This document shows positions 13,558-24,540 of a stretch of DNA of 64,000 nucleotides, in pieces. The position numbers and the translations under genes are program-made. The stretch covers positions 62,001 to 126,000 of the forward strand of contig NZ_JQLN01000003.1 in assembly GCF_000744225.1 (NCBI RefSeq). Reading direction: 5' to 3'. The notes below the pieces were generated by a model. It ran no database searches. It was given only the letters and a program-made list of their open reading frames with translations, and was not told the DNA's origin. Every line of letters begins with the position of its first letter. Position 1 is the first letter of the stretch. The DNA comes from Kitasatospora mediocidica KCTC 9733. GTDB lineage: Bacteria; Actinomycetota; Actinomycetes; Streptomycetales; Streptomycetaceae.

Positions 13558-14277
13558 ATGGCCAGAAACGTTGTCGTCACCGGCGGTGGCACCGGCATCG
13601 GCTTCGAGATCGCCCGGCGGTTCGCCGAGGCGGGCGACCGGGTGGTGATCGTCGGCCGCCGCCGCGCGGTCCTGGACACCGCCGCCGCGAGCCTGGGCGG
13701 GTCCGTCACGCCACTGGTCTGCGACCTGGCCGACCCGGACGCCGTGGAGGCCGCGCTGGGGACGCTGCCGAGCCGGATCGACGTCCTGGTGAACAACGCG
13801 GGCAGCCGCGAGACCGGCTTCGTCGCCGGGCCGCACGCGTTGCTGGCCCGCTGGCGCGGCGACTTCGAGCGGAACGTGCTGACCGCCGTCCTGATCACCG
13901 AGTCGGTCCGGGACCGGCTCACCCAGGGCACCGGCCGGGTGGTCACGATCAGCTCGATCGCGGCGCTGCGCGGCGCGGGCTCGTACGGGGCCGCCAAGGC
14001 CTCGCTGCACGCCTGGAACAACTTCCTGGCCGCCCAGGTCGGCCCGTCCGGGATCACCGCCAACATCGTGGCCCCGGGCACCGTGGCGGGCACCGAGTTC
14101 TTCGGACCCCGGCTGGACGAGGCGGAGGTCTCCCGGCGGGCCGCCCGCACCCTGCTCGGCCGGATCGGCGAGACCGGCGAGGTCGCCGCGGCGGTCTTCT
14201 TCCTCGCCTCGGCGGAGGCCGGCTTCATCACCGGCGAGATCCTGCACTGCAACGGCGGCGAACTGCTGGGGCGTTAG
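13558..14277 (+). CDS. SDR family NAD(P)-dependent oxidoreductase
   Basis: A 239-residue classical short-chain dehydrogenase/reductase. The cofactor motif TGGGTGIG is at residues 7-14, VLVNNAGS follows, the catalytic serine sits in TISSIAA and the catalytic pair is in SYGAAK near residues 141-146. The substrate is unknown. The ATG at 13558 is chosen because GGGAG ends eight bases upstream; the in-frame GTG at 13552 would be only two bases from it. It converges on the copper ATPase gene. Confidence 0.88.
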   Translation: MARNVVVTGGGTGIGFEIARRFAEAGDRVVIVGRRRAVLDTAAASLGGSVTPLVCDLADPDAVEAALGTLPSRIDVLVNNAGSRETGFVAGPHALLARWRGDFERNVLTAVLITESVRDRLTQGTGRVVTISSIAALRGAGSYGAAKASLHAWNNFLAAQVGPSGITANIVAPGTVAGTEFFGPRLDEAEVSRRAARTLLGRIGETGEVAAAVFFLASAEAGFITGEILHCNGGELLGR

Positions 14278-14319
14278 GGCCTGTACGGGCCTTGGTCCAG
14301 CGGTCCGCCGCCGTCGGGG

Positions 14320-16614
<2,295 letters not shown>

Positions 16615-16675
16615 CAGTTCCACTCCTTGGGGGAGAGCGTACGGGGGCGGCTGCGGCGCCGCCCCCGTACCGGGC

Positions 16676-16894
16676 TCAGGCTGACCGGCCCACCAGTTCG
16701 TAGCCCGCCTCGTCGATCGCGGCGCGCAGTGCGCTCTCGTCCAACGGTGACTGGGAGGAGACCGTCACGGTGCCGGCCTTGGCGTCGGCGGCGACCTGGG
16801 TGACGCCGGCGATCGTGGCGATCTCGCTGCTCACCGACTTCTCGCAGTGGCCGCAGCTCATGCCGGTGACGGTGTAGGTGGTGATGTTGGACAT
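16676..16894 (-). CDS. copZ: CopZ-type copper chaperone
   Basis: A 72-residue heavy-metal-associated (HMA) domain protein. The metal-binding motif GMSCGHC is at residues 10-16 of the chosen start, inside a full ferredoxin-like HMA fold. It would carry Cu(I) to the ATPase encoded just downstream. The start [11 protein letters not shown] is preceded by CGGAGG at five bases; a longer frame upstream would run into the operator. The gene begins 55 bases from a clear CsoR-type operator. Confidence 0.92.
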   Translation of the reverse strand: MSNITTYTVTGMSCGHCEKSVSSEIATIAGVTQVAADAKAGTVTVSSQSPLDESALRAAIDEAGYELVGRSA

Positions 16895-16949
16895 CGGGGC
16901 CTCCGAGGGGTCGAGGGGTGCGGCGCGCACCTGCATGGTCAAGAACACG

Positions 16950-16966
16950 ATACCCCCCAGGGGTAT
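16950..16966 (-). promoter_or_regulatory. CsoR-type copper-responsive operator
   Basis: ATACCCCCCAGGGGTAT is a perfect 7-bp inverted repeat (ATACCCC / GGGGTAT) around a CCA centre. It matches the G-tract palindrome recognised by CsoR copper sensors and lies upstream of copZ-copA, so the pair is probably derepressed by Cu(I). No csoR gene is in the window. Confidence 0.82.
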
Positions 16967-17133
16967 TCCGAAGGTGGGGGGTGTGGAGGTGGATCGGGTG
17001 ATGGCACCGTCCGCTAGCAGACAGTAGCCGGACGGGTACCGTCAGTCCGACGCGCCGCTCCCGGGTGGCGACAACGGGTGGCGCGGCGCCGAATGGAGGG
17101 CAGGCCCGATGGATTGTCCGTAATGTTCCCCTC

Positions 17134-18303
17134 GTGTCCCGTCTCCGCCGCGTTGTCACCGCGCTCGCGCCCGAGGCGTCCGGGCTGCCTCGCACACGGC
17201 GCCGACGGGCGCTGCTCGCCGTCGACCTGCGGGACGTCCCGCTGCGTCGCAGGATGGCGCCGGCGGTCCTGACCATCCTGATCGTCACGGTGGTGGACCT
17301 GGCGATCGGTCAGCAGCGCTATCTGGCACCGCTGATGATCGTCGTGCCGTCGATCGCCGCGCTCACGCTGTCGGCGGCCGAGGTGCTGATGGTCTGCACG
17401 GTGGGACTGGGCGCCCTGATCGGGCTCAACCACTACGACCACGTCACCGATCCGCAGGACCGGCGGTTCCTGTTCGGCTCGATGATCACCTACGTCTCGC
17501 TGACCCTGTTCAGCGCGTACGTGGCGCGGGTCCGGATGCGGCGCGCGGCGGCCTTCGCCGCGGTCAGCTCGGTGGCCGAGGCGGCCCAACGGGCGCTGCT
17601 GCGCCAGCCGGGACCCGAGGTGGGGCAGGTGCGGCTCTCGGCCCGCTACGCCTCGGCGGCCGACGAGGCGCGGATCGGCGGCGACCTCTACGCGGCGCTG
17701 GACACCGAGTCGGGAACCAGGGTGCTGATCGGGGACGTCCGGGGCAAGGGCCTGGAGGCGGTCCAGACGGCGGCGGTGGTGCTCGGCGCGTTCCGCGAGG
17801 CGGCCTACGACGAGGCCGGGCTGCGCGGGGTGGCGGCGCGGATCGAGGCCAGCGTGGAGCGTCATGTGCCGGACGGCGAGTTCACCACCGCGCTGTTCGT
17901 CGAGTTCCGCAGCTCCGGGGTGGTCGAGCTGCTGCAGTACGGGCACGTGCCGCCGCTGCGGGTGCGCGAGGACGGTCTGACCACGGTCCTGGAGGCGCCC
18001 GACCCGTGGGTGCCGCTCGGCCTCGGGCGCCTCGCGCCAGGACAGCCGCAGAGCTGGGACCAGCCGTTCGAGGTGGGCGACGTGATGGTGCTCTGCACCG
18101 ACGGGGTGGTCGAGGCCCGGCACCGGGTGGGTGGCGCGTTCTATCCGCTGGAGGAACGGGTCGGCGCGCTGGTGGCCGGCTGCGGCGGCTCGGGCGCCGA
18201 CCTGGACGCGGCGCTGGCGCGGCTCTACGCGGACCTGTTGCAGCACACGGGTGGCGAGCTGCGGGACGACGCGCTGCTGTTGCTGCTCAGCCGCACGCAG
18301 TGA
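17134..18303 (+). CDS. Membrane-anchored SpoIIE-family (PP2C-type) serine phosphatase
   Basis: A 389-residue protein with several hydrophobic segments in its N-terminal third and a C-terminal PP2C/SpoIIE phosphatase domain. The domain has the metal-site motifs IGGDLYAAL, GDVRGKGLEA and CTDGVVEAR. Such proteins dephosphorylate anti-sigma antagonists or act in stress signalling; the target is unknown here. No kinase or anti-sigma gene adjoins it. The GTG at 17134 is favoured because TAATGT (17121-17126) lies seven bases before it, as in leaderless genes. A frame from GTG 17065 would add 23 residues but has no ribosome site. Confidence 0.85.
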   Translation: MSRLRRVVTALAPEASGLPRTRRRRALLAVDLRDVPLRRRMAPAVLTILIVTVVDLAIGQQRYLAPLMIVVPSIAALTLSAAEVLMVCTVGLGALIGLNHYDHVTDPQDRRFLFGSMITYVSLTLFSAYVARVRMRRAAAFAAVSSVAEAAQRALLRQPGPEVGQVRLSARYASAADEARIGGDLYAALDTESGTRVLIGDVRGKGLEAVQTAAVVLGAFREAAYDEAGLRGVAARIEASVERHVPDGEFTTALFVEFRSSGVVELLQYGHVPPLRVREDGLTTVLEAPDPWVPLGLGRLAPGQPQSWDQPFEVGDVMVLCTDGVVEARHRVGGAFYPLEERVGALVAGCGGSGADLDAALARLYADLLQHTGGELRDDALLLLLSRTQ

Positions 18304-18316
18304 ATCCGCCGGGCTC

Positions 18317-18958
18317 TCAGGCGCCGGCGGTCCGGGCCAACGCGCGGAAGAGCAGCGCGGTGGAGGTGGCGCCCGGGTCCTGGTGGCCGATGCTGCGCGG
18401 GCCCAGGTAGGAGGCGCGGCCCTTGCGGGCCTCCAGCGGGACGGTGTCGCGGGCGCCCCGCTCGGCGGCCTCGGCGGCCAGCGCGGCCGCCTCGCGCAGA
18501 CTGAAGCCGTCGAAGGCGGCCCGCTCCAGCGCGGCCACCGCCGGTTCGAAGGCGTCGACCATGGTCTTGTCGCCGGGGACCGCGCCGCCGAGCCGCTGGA
18601 TGGTGGACAGGCCCGCGCGCAGGGCGGCGGCCAGGTCGGTGATGTCGGCCTTCGGCGTGGGCAGCGCGGCACCGGTGGTGCGCAGGGCGCTGCCGTAGAG
18701 CGGGCCGCAGGCGCCGCCGACGGTGGAGATCAGGGTCGTGCCGGCCTTGCCGAGCACCGCGCCCACCGGGGTGTCCGGCGGCAGCGCGTCCACGGCGGCC
18801 AGGACGGCGGTGAAGCCGCGCCGCAGGTTGCTGCCGTGGTCGCCGTCGCCGATCGCGGAGTCCAGCGCGGTCAGTTCCGGCTCGTGCTGCTCGACGGCCG
18901 CGGCGGTGGCGTGCAGCCAGCCGAGTGCGAGTGCGGTGTCCACCGCGGGCTCCTTCAC
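18317..18958 (-). CDS. dhaL: Dihydroxyacetone kinase subunit DhaL (ADP-binding)
   Basis: A 213-residue DhaL subunit. The nucleotide and Mg2+ binding motif appears as SAIGDGDHGSNLRRG near residues 34-48, followed by the conserved GGACGPLYGSA and DKTMVDAF segments. In the PTS-dependent system DhaL keeps ADP as a prosthetic group that DhaM rephosphorylates, and it passes the phosphate to dihydroxyacetone bound on DhaK. It lies four bases after dhaK and is surely co-transcribed with it. It converges on the phosphatase gene. Confidence 0.93.
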   Translation of the reverse strand: MKEPAVDTALALGWLHATAAAVEQHEPELTALDSAIGDGDHGSNLRRGFTAVLAAVDALPPDTPVGAVLGKAGTTLISTVGGACGPLYGSALRTTGAALPTPKADITDLAAALRAGLSTIQRLGGAVPGDKTMVDAFEPAVAALERAAFDGFSLREAAALAAEAAERGARDTVPLEARKGRASYLGPRSIGHQDPGATSTALLFRALARTAGA

Positions 18959-18962
18959 GGTT

Positions 18963-19958
18963 TCAGGGCCGGCGCAGCGCCGGGGTGCTGGCCGGGGCGT
19001 CCCAGAGTTCCAACAGCCGGGCGTCGGCCTTGGTGAGGGTGAGCGAGAATCCGGCCATGTCCAGGCTGGTCACGTAGTTGCCGACCAGGCTGCGGGCGAT
19101 CCGGATGCCGCGTTCGGCCAGGAGCGCGCTCACCTCGCCGAAGACGATGTAGAGCTCCAGCAGCGGGGTCGCACCCAGGCCGTTGACCAGCACGATCGTC
19201 TCGTCGCCGGCGGTCAGGGTGTGCTCGGCCAGGATGGCGTCCACCACCTCGGCCGCCAGCTCCCGGGCCGCCCGCATGGGCGCGCGGCGGCGCCCGGGCT
19301 CGCCGTGGATGCCGACGCCGAGCTCGACCTCGTCCTGCGGGAGGTCGAAGCCGGGGCGGCCCGCGGCCGGGACGGTGGCGGGCGACAGCGCCACCGCGAA
19401 CGACCGGGAGGCGGCGTTGGCCAGCTGGCCGGCCGCGGCGACCTCGGCGGCCGTCCCGCCGCCCTCGGCCACCGCACCGGCCGCCTTCTCGACCACGACC
19501 GTCGCGCCGGTGCCGCGGCGGCCGGCCGTCCAGGTGGAGTCCTTGACGGCGACGTCGTCGTTCACCAGGACGGTGCGGACCTCGATGCCGTCCTCGGCGG
19601 CGAGCTCGGCGGCGAGTTGGAAGTTCAGCACGTCGCCGGTGTAGTTCTTCACCACGAAGACCACCCCGGCGCCGCCGTCGGTCGCCCTGATCGCGGCGAG
19701 GAGTTGGTCGGGCACGGGGGAGGTGAAGACCTCACCCGGGCAGGCGGCGTCCAGCATGCCGGGGCCGACGAAGCCCGCGTGCAGGGGTTCGTGGCCGGAG
19801 CCGCCGCCGGAGATCACGGCGACCTTGCCGGGGCGTGGCCCGCCCGCCCGAAGGATCACCCTGGCGGCTCGGTCCACCGTCAATTCCGGGTGGGCGGCGG
19901 CGATTCCGGCCAGGGCGTCGTCCAGAACGGACTCCGGGCTGTTGATGAGCTTCTTCAT
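18963..19958 (-). CDS. dhaK: Dihydroxyacetone kinase subunit DhaK
   Basis: A 331-residue substrate-binding subunit. The N-terminus MKKLINSPESVLDD, the GGGSGHEPLHAGF loop, and the GVGIHGEPG motif with the histidine that forms a hemiaminal with dihydroxyacetone are all present. A much longer open frame exists upstream, but the ATG at 19958 has a GGAG site nine bases ahead and matches the family N-terminus. It is the first gene of dhaK-dhaL, divergent from dhaM across 120 bp. Confidence 0.94.
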   Translation of the reverse strand: MKKLINSPESVLDDALAGIAAAHPELTVDRAARVILRAGGPRPGKVAVISGGGSGHEPLHAGFVGPGMLDAACPGEVFTSPVPDQLLAAIRATDGGAGVVFVVKNYTGDVLNFQLAAELAAEDGIEVRTVLVNDDVAVKDSTWTAGRRGTGATVVVEKAAGAVAEGGGTAAEVAAAGQLANAASRSFAVALSPATVPAAGRPGFDLPQDEVELGVGIHGEPGRRRAPMRAARELAAEVVDAILAEHTLTAGDETIVLVNGLGATPLLELYIVFGEVSALLAERGIRIARSLVGNYVTSLDMAGFSLTLTKADARLLELWDAPASTPALRRP

Positions 19959-20066
19959 GGCTGCGTCTCCGGTGGGGGCGGGTCGAACCGGGCTCGCCAT
20001 CGACGCTAACCCACTGCGACTGCTTTCCCCAGGTGTTTCGGCCGGGCCCGGCGCGCCGGTGCGTTC

Positions 20067-20072
20067 TACCCT
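20067..20072 (+). promoter_or_regulatory. Candidate -10 element of a leaderless dhaM transcript
   Basis: TACCCT lies exactly six bases before the dhaM ATG and no Shine-Dalgarno is seen, so transcription would begin at or next to the start codon. Confidence 0.5.
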
Positions 20073-20078
20073 GGCGGC

Positions 20079-20471
20079 ATGACGGCATCGGTGGGAATCG
20101 TCCTGGTCTCGCACAGCGCGCTGCTGGCGGCCGGGGTGCGCGAACTGGCCGGGCAACTGGGCGGCGGGAAGGTCGTGGTGGCCGTCGCGGGCGGGACCGC
20201 GGACGGCGGCATCGGCACCAGCTACGACCTGGTGCTGGCCGCGGTGCGGGAGGCCGACGGCGGTGCCGGCGTGCTGGTGCTGCCCGACCTCGGCAGCTCG
20301 GTGCTGACCGCGCGGACCGCGCTGGAGGATCTCGGGCGCGACGAAGTCGTCCTGGTGGACGCCCCGTTCGTGGAGGGGGCGGTGGCGGCGGTGGTGACCG
20401 CCTCGACCGGGGCCGCCCTGGCCGAGGTGCGCGCGGCGGCGCAGGACGCCCGGAACGTGGCGAAATTCTGA
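20079..20471 (+). CDS. dhaM: PTS-dependent dihydroxyacetone kinase phosphoryl donor DhaM
   Basis: A 130-residue EIIA-mannose-type domain. The phospho-acceptor histidine is in GIVLVSHSALLA near residue 12, and the TADGGIGTSYD and VLVLPDLGSS segments match DhaM. It is the short single-domain form, so it needs HPr and Enzyme I supplied in trans, unlike the E. coli fusion. It is divergent from dhaK-dhaL rather than third in one operon, and appears to be leaderless. Confidence 0.9.
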   Translation: MTASVGIVLVSHSALLAAGVRELAGQLGGGKVVVAVAGGTADGGIGTSYDLVLAAVREADGGAGVLVLPDLGSSVLTARTALEDLGRDEVVLVDAPFVEGAVAAVVTASTGAALAEVRAAAQDARNVAKF

Positions 20472-20480
20472 GGGCCCGCG

Positions 20481-22193
20481 CTACTTGGCGTCCGCGTAGC
20501 ACTCCACCACGGCGCTGCTCATCGGGAACTGCACGGGGGTGTCGCCGAAGACCAGCCGGCTGGCCTCCAGCGCGGCCTCGGCCACTGCGGCGGCGGCCTC
20601 GTCCGCCAGGTTGACCGGGGTGTGCACCACCACCTCGTCGTGCTGGAAGAAGACCAGGTGCGGCCGGTCGGCGGGGCCGGCGTCCAGCGCGAGGAGTCTT
20701 CGGCGCAGCGCGGCGAGCAGGGCCAGCGCCCAGTCCGCGGCGCTGGCCTGGATGACGAAGTTGCGGGTGAACCGGCCTCGGGCGCGAGCCGAGCGCCCGG
20801 CCGGGTCGGCGGCGTCGGCGCCGGGGGCGAGCGACTCGGTGAGGTCCAGCCAGGCGGCGGACGGCGGCGGGCAGGTGCGGCCGAGCCGGGAGTGCACGAT
20901 CCCGCCGTCCTCGCCGGTGCGGGCGGCCGCCTCCACATAGCCCATGGCGGCCGGGTAGCGCTGGCGGAGGGTGGCCAGCAGCGGGCCGATGTCGCCGCTG
21001 GTCTGCCCGTACATCGCGCCGAGCAGACCGAGCTTGGCCTTGTCCCGGTCGCCACGGAAGGCGGAGGCGGCCAGCGCCTCGTAGAGGTCGCCGCCGGCCG
21101 CCGTACGGATCAGGCCGACGTCGCCGGAGAGCGCGGCGAGCACCCGCGGTTCGAGCTGGGCCGCGTCGGCCACCACCAGCTCCCAGCCCGGGTCGGCGAC
21201 CACCGCCCGGCGCAGGATCCGCGGGATCTGCAGCGCTCCGCCGCCCCGGCTGGCCCAGCGGCCGGAGACCACGCCGCCGACCACGTACTCGGGGCGGAAC
21301 CGGCCGCCGCGCGCCCAGGCGTCCTGCCAGGCCCAGCCGTGCGCGGCGTGGATCCGGGCGAGCTCCTTGTAGCGGATCATCAGCTCGGCGGCCGGGTGAT
21401 CGACCTGGCGCAGCTCCCAGGACCGGGTGGAGGGCAGCTGGATGCCCTGGTCGGCGAAGGCGCGCAGCACCTGGCTGTGCGAGTCCGGGTTGAACGGGCG
21501 CCCGCCGAGCGCCTGTTGCAGCTGGGTGGCCAGCTCGGCGAGCTTGGCGGGCTGGGTGCCGGGGATGTGCGGGCGCGGGCCGAGCAGCTCGGAGAGCAGC
21601 GCGTCGTGCACCTCGGTGCGCCAGGGCAGGCCGTCCTGCTGCATCTCGGCGGCGACCAGGGCGCCAGCCGACTCGGCGGCGACCAGCAGGCGGAACCGGG
21701 ACCGCTCGGCGTCGCCCTCGATCGCCCGCAGCCGGCGCTGCTGGTCGGCGTGGACGGCCAGAACGGCCTCCAGCGGGTCGGTGCCGGGCGGCAGTTGCAG
21801 CCGGTCGGGGGCGAAGAGGGTGTCCTGGACCTCGGCGCCGCCGCTGTCGGGCAGGTCGGGCGGCACCGGCAGGCCGTGCAGCCGGGCCCAGCCGGCGCCG
21901 AGCGAGCGGGGATCGCCGAAGCGGCCCTCGTGGGCCAGCAGCAGGGCCTCGACCAGGCGCAGGTCGTGGCAGCGGCCCAGCCGGTGCGCCAGCGCGGGCA
22001 GCAGCGGGTGGTAGGCGGACTCGGTGGCGGCCCAGACCCAGCGCGGGTGCTCGGCCGACTCCAGCTCGGCCACCGGGCGGGCCAGCTCGGCGACGGTGAT
22101 GGGGGAGCCGACGGCCGTGCCGTCGTCGGTGAGCCGTTGCAGGCGGCCGCCGGGGCCGTGGGCATCCGGGACAAGGGCGATCCGGGGCGCCAT
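20481..22193 (-). CDS. Family A DNA polymerase lacking the 5' nuclease domain (PolA paralogue)
   Basis: A 570-residue protein with the three family A polymerase motifs: A as VVADAAQLEPR near residue 343, B as RDKAKLGLLGAMYG near 381, and C as FQHDEVVVH near 517. There is no 5' nuclease domain, and the N-terminal part lacks the DxE carboxylates of an active 3'-5' exonuclease. It is therefore a compact relative of DNA polymerase I, usually annotated as a bifunctional exonuclease/polymerase in streptomycetes. It probably works in repair or gap filling, but its role is unknown. GAGGAGG precedes the ATG at 22193 by six bases. Confidence 0.85.
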   Translation of the reverse strand: MAPRIALVPDAHGPGGRLQRLTDDGTAVGSPITVAELARPVAELESAEHPRWVWAATESAYHPLLPALAHRLGRCHDLRLVEALLLAHEGRFGDPRSLGAGWARLHGLPVPPDLPDSGGAEVQDTLFAPDRLQLPPGTDPLEAVLAVHADQQRRLRAIEGDAERSRFRLLVAAESAGALVAAEMQQDGLPWRTEVHDALLSELLGPRPHIPGTQPAKLAELATQLQQALGGRPFNPDSHSQVLRAFADQGIQLPSTRSWELRQVDHPAAELMIRYKELARIHAAHGWAWQDAWARGGRFRPEYVVGGVVSGRWASRGGGALQIPRILRRAVVADPGWELVVADAAQLEPRVLAALSGDVGLIRTAAGGDLYEALAASAFRGDRDKAKLGLLGAMYGQTSGDIGPLLATLRQRYPAAMGYVEAAARTGEDGGIVHSRLGRTCPPPSAAWLDLTESLAPGADAADPAGRSARARGRFTRNFVIQASAADWALALLAALRRRLLALDAGPADRPHLVFFQHDEVVVHTPVNLADEAAAAVAEAALEASRLVFGDTPVQFPMSSAVVECYADAK

Positions 22194-22312
22194 GGCGGCC
22201 TCCTCTCTGGCTGGGTCGGTGCGGTCGGTGCGGATGCTGCCGGTCGGTGCGACGTTAGCGGGTGGGACTGACAGTGGCCGCCAGGCCCGCCAGCAGCGCG
22301 TCCGGCCGGCCT

Positions 22313-22348
22313 GGGCTGTCCCTGGGATCCGGGCTGTCCCTGGGATCC
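22313..22348. repeat. Tandem duplication of an 18-bp unit
   Basis: GGGCTGTCCCTGGGATCC occurs twice in direct succession in the 225-bp gap between the divergent polymerase and peptidase genes. It may be a simple slippage product. Confidence 0.9.
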
Positions 22349-22406
22349 GGGCCGCCCGGCGACCCCGGCTGCCCTCGGGGCCCTCGTCTGCCGCGATGAC
22401 GACGCG

Positions 22407-22412
22407 TAAGGT
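22407..22412 (+). promoter_or_regulatory. Candidate -10 element of a leaderless peptidase transcript
   Basis: TAAGGT is followed by six bases and then the GTG start of the M3 peptidase gene, which has no Shine-Dalgarno. A start site at the G of GTG is expected. Confidence 0.5.
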
Positions 22413-22418
22413 CTGCGG

Positions 22419-24446
22419 GTGACGAAAAATCCCTTCCTCGCTCCCAGTCCACTGCCCTACCAGCTGCCGGACTTCGCGGAGATCCGTGAGGAGCACTACC
22501 GGCCGGCCCTCGAACAGGGCATGGACGAGCAGCTGGCGGAGATCGCCGCGATCACCGGGAACCCCGAGCCGGCGAGCTTCGAGAACACCGTGGTCGCGCT
22601 GGAACGCTCGGGCAGCCTGCTGCGGCGGGTGCTGCCGGTGTTCGACAACCACAACGCCGCGCTCACCAACCCGGCCGTGCAGGCCCTGGACGCCGAGTTC
22701 CGGCCCCGGCTGGCCGCGCACAGCGACGCCGTCCACCTCGACCGGGCGCTCTTCGAGCGGATCGACGCGGTGTACGGTCAGCGCGCGGAGCTGGGCCTCG
22801 ACCCCGAGTCGCTGCGCCTGGTGGAGCGCCATCACAACCGGTTCGTCCGGGCCGGGGCGCAGCTTCCGGCCGCCGACCAGCAGCGGCTGCGCGAGCTGAA
22901 CGCGGAGATCGCCGCCGCCGCCGGCACTTTCGAGCGCAACGTCTTCGAGGCGACCGCGGCCGACGCCCTGGTGCTGGACAGCGCCGGGGAGTTGGCCGGA
23001 CTCACGGCCGGCGCGATCGCCGCCGCCGCCGCGAGCGGCGAGGAGTTGGGCCACCCGGGCAAGTACGTGCTGAGCCTGAAGAACTTCTCCGCCCAGCCCG
23101 AGCTGGCCTTTCTGACCGACCGCGAGGTGCGCCGCCGGCTGATGGCCGCCTCGCTCGGGCGTGCCGAGCGGACCAACGGTCCGGTCGCCATCCGGCTGGC
23201 GGGTCTGCGGGCCGAGCGGGCCGCCCTGTTCGGCCACCCCAGCCACGCCGCGTACGTGGTCGCGGACGAGACGGCGGGGACCGTCGAGGCGGTCGACGCG
23301 CTGCTGGCCCGGCTGGTCCCGCCGGCCGTCGCCAACGCCGAGCGCGAGGCCGAGCAGCTGATCCGGGCCGCCGCGGCGGACGGCGTCACCGACTTCGGGG
23401 CGCACGACTGGGCGTACTACGCCGAGCGGGTCCGCCAGGCCGAGTACGACCTGGACGCGACGGCGCTGCGCCCCTACTACGAGCTCGAACGGGTGCTGCG
23501 GGACGGGGTGTTCCACGCCGCCGGGCAGGTCTACGGACTGACCTTCACCGAGCGCGAGGACCTGGTCGGCTACCACCCGGAGACCCGGGTCTTCGAGGTC
23601 TTCGAGGAGGACGGCAGCCCGCTGGGCCTCTACCTGGCCGACCTGCACGCCCGGTCCTCCAAGCGCGGTGGCGCCTGGATGGACGAACTGGTCCAGCAGT
23701 CAGGGCTGTTCGACCGCCGACCGGTGGTCTACAACAACCTCAACATCGCGCACGCCGCGCCCGGTGAGCCGGTGCTCCTGACCGGCGACGAAGTCACCAC
23801 GCTGTTCCACGAGTTCGGCCACGCGCTGCACGGGCTCTTCTCGGACGTCCGCTACCCGCTGCTGGCCGGCACGTCGGTGCCGCGGGACTTCGTGGAGTTC
23901 CCCTCGCAGGTCAACGAGATGTGGGCGAGCTGGCCGCAGACCCGGGCCAACTTCGCCAGGCACCACCTGACCGGCGAGCCGCTCCCCGCCGAGCTGCTCG
24001 AACGGCTGGCGGCGGCCGAGAACTTCGGCCAGGGCTTCAAGACCGTCGAGTACCTCGCGGCGGCCCTGCTGGACTGGGCCTGGCACTCCGTCCCGGCCGG
24101 CACGGTGATCACCGACGCCGTCGAGTTCGAGGCCCGGGCGCTGAAGGAGGCGGGCCTCGCGGTCGCCGCGATCCCGCCGCGCTACCGGTCGACGTACTTC
24201 AACCACATCTTCACCAACGACTACAGCGCGGCCTACTACGCCTACATCTGGTCCGAGGTGCTGGACGCCGACTCGGTGGAGTGGTTCCGCGGCAACGGGC
24301 GGACCGTCCGGGAGAGCGGCGAGATCTTCCGGCGCGAACTCCTGGCCCGGGGCGGCAGCGTGGACGCGATGGACGCGTTCCGCGCGGTCGTCGGGCGCGA
24401 CCCCGACACCGCGCCGCTGCTGGCCCGGCGGGGGCTGGCCGGGTAG
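22419..24446 (+). CDS. dcp: M3 family zinc oligopeptidase (dipeptidyl carboxypeptidase type)
   Basis: A 675-residue thimet-oligopeptidase-family enzyme. The zinc site HEFGHALHG is near residues 464-472, with the downstream glutamate expected in the FPSQVNEMW segment. The N-terminus NPFLAPSPLPYQLPDF and overall length are those of bacterial Dcp, which removes C-terminal dipeptides from intracellular peptides. No signal peptide is seen, so it is cytoplasmic. The GTG start is preceded by a -10-like TAAGGT at leaderless spacing. Confidence 0.92.
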   Translation: MTKNPFLAPSPLPYQLPDFAEIREEHYRPALEQGMDEQLAEIAAITGNPEPASFENTVVALERSGSLLRRVLPVFDNHNAALTNPAVQALDAEFRPRLAAHSDAVHLDRALFERIDAVYGQRAELGLDPESLRLVERHHNRFVRAGAQLPAADQQRLRELNAEIAAAAGTFERNVFEATAADALVLDSAGELAGLTAGAIAAAAASGEELGHPGKYVLSLKNFSAQPELAFLTDREVRRRLMAASLGRAERTNGPVAIRLAGLRAERAALFGHPSHAAYVVADETAGTVEAVDALLARLVPPAVANAEREAEQLIRAAAADGVTDFGAHDWAYYAERVRQAEYDLDATALRPYYELERVLRDGVFHAAGQVYGLTFTEREDLVGYHPETRVFEVFEEDGSPLGLYLADLHARSSKRGGAWMDELVQQSGLFDRRPVVYNNLNIAHAAPGEPVLLTGDEVTTLFHEFGHALHGLFSDVRYPLLAGTSVPRDFVEFPSQVNEMWASWPQTRANFARHHLTGEPLPAELLERLAAAENFGQGFKTVEYLAAALLDWAWHSVPAGTVITDAVEFEARALKEAGLAVAAIPPRYRSTYFNHIFTNDYSAAYYAYIWSEVLDADSVEWFRGNGRTVRESGEIFRRELLARGGSVDAMDAFRAVVGRDPDTAPLLARRGLAG

Positions 24447-24471
24447 CGGCAGCCGTAGCGAGCTGGTGCAC

Positions 24472-24505
24472 CGGTGCGCCGCGGGTCGGTTCCCGCGGCG
24501 CACCG
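24472..24505. terminator. Bidirectional terminator between the M3 peptidase and the glutamic peptidase
   Basis: A perfect 14-bp stem (CGGTGCGCCGCGGG / CCCGCGGCGCACCG) with a TCGGTT loop lies between two convergent genes, 26 bases after the M3 peptidase stop. Confidence 0.9.
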
Positions 24506-24540
24506 GGCAGTTCAGTGGGGTGTCAGCCCGACGGCGATGA

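Noticed and set aside
16621..16623. GTG as the copA start
   Set aside because: It abuts the AAGGAG ribosome site; the ATG nine bases later has the right spacing.
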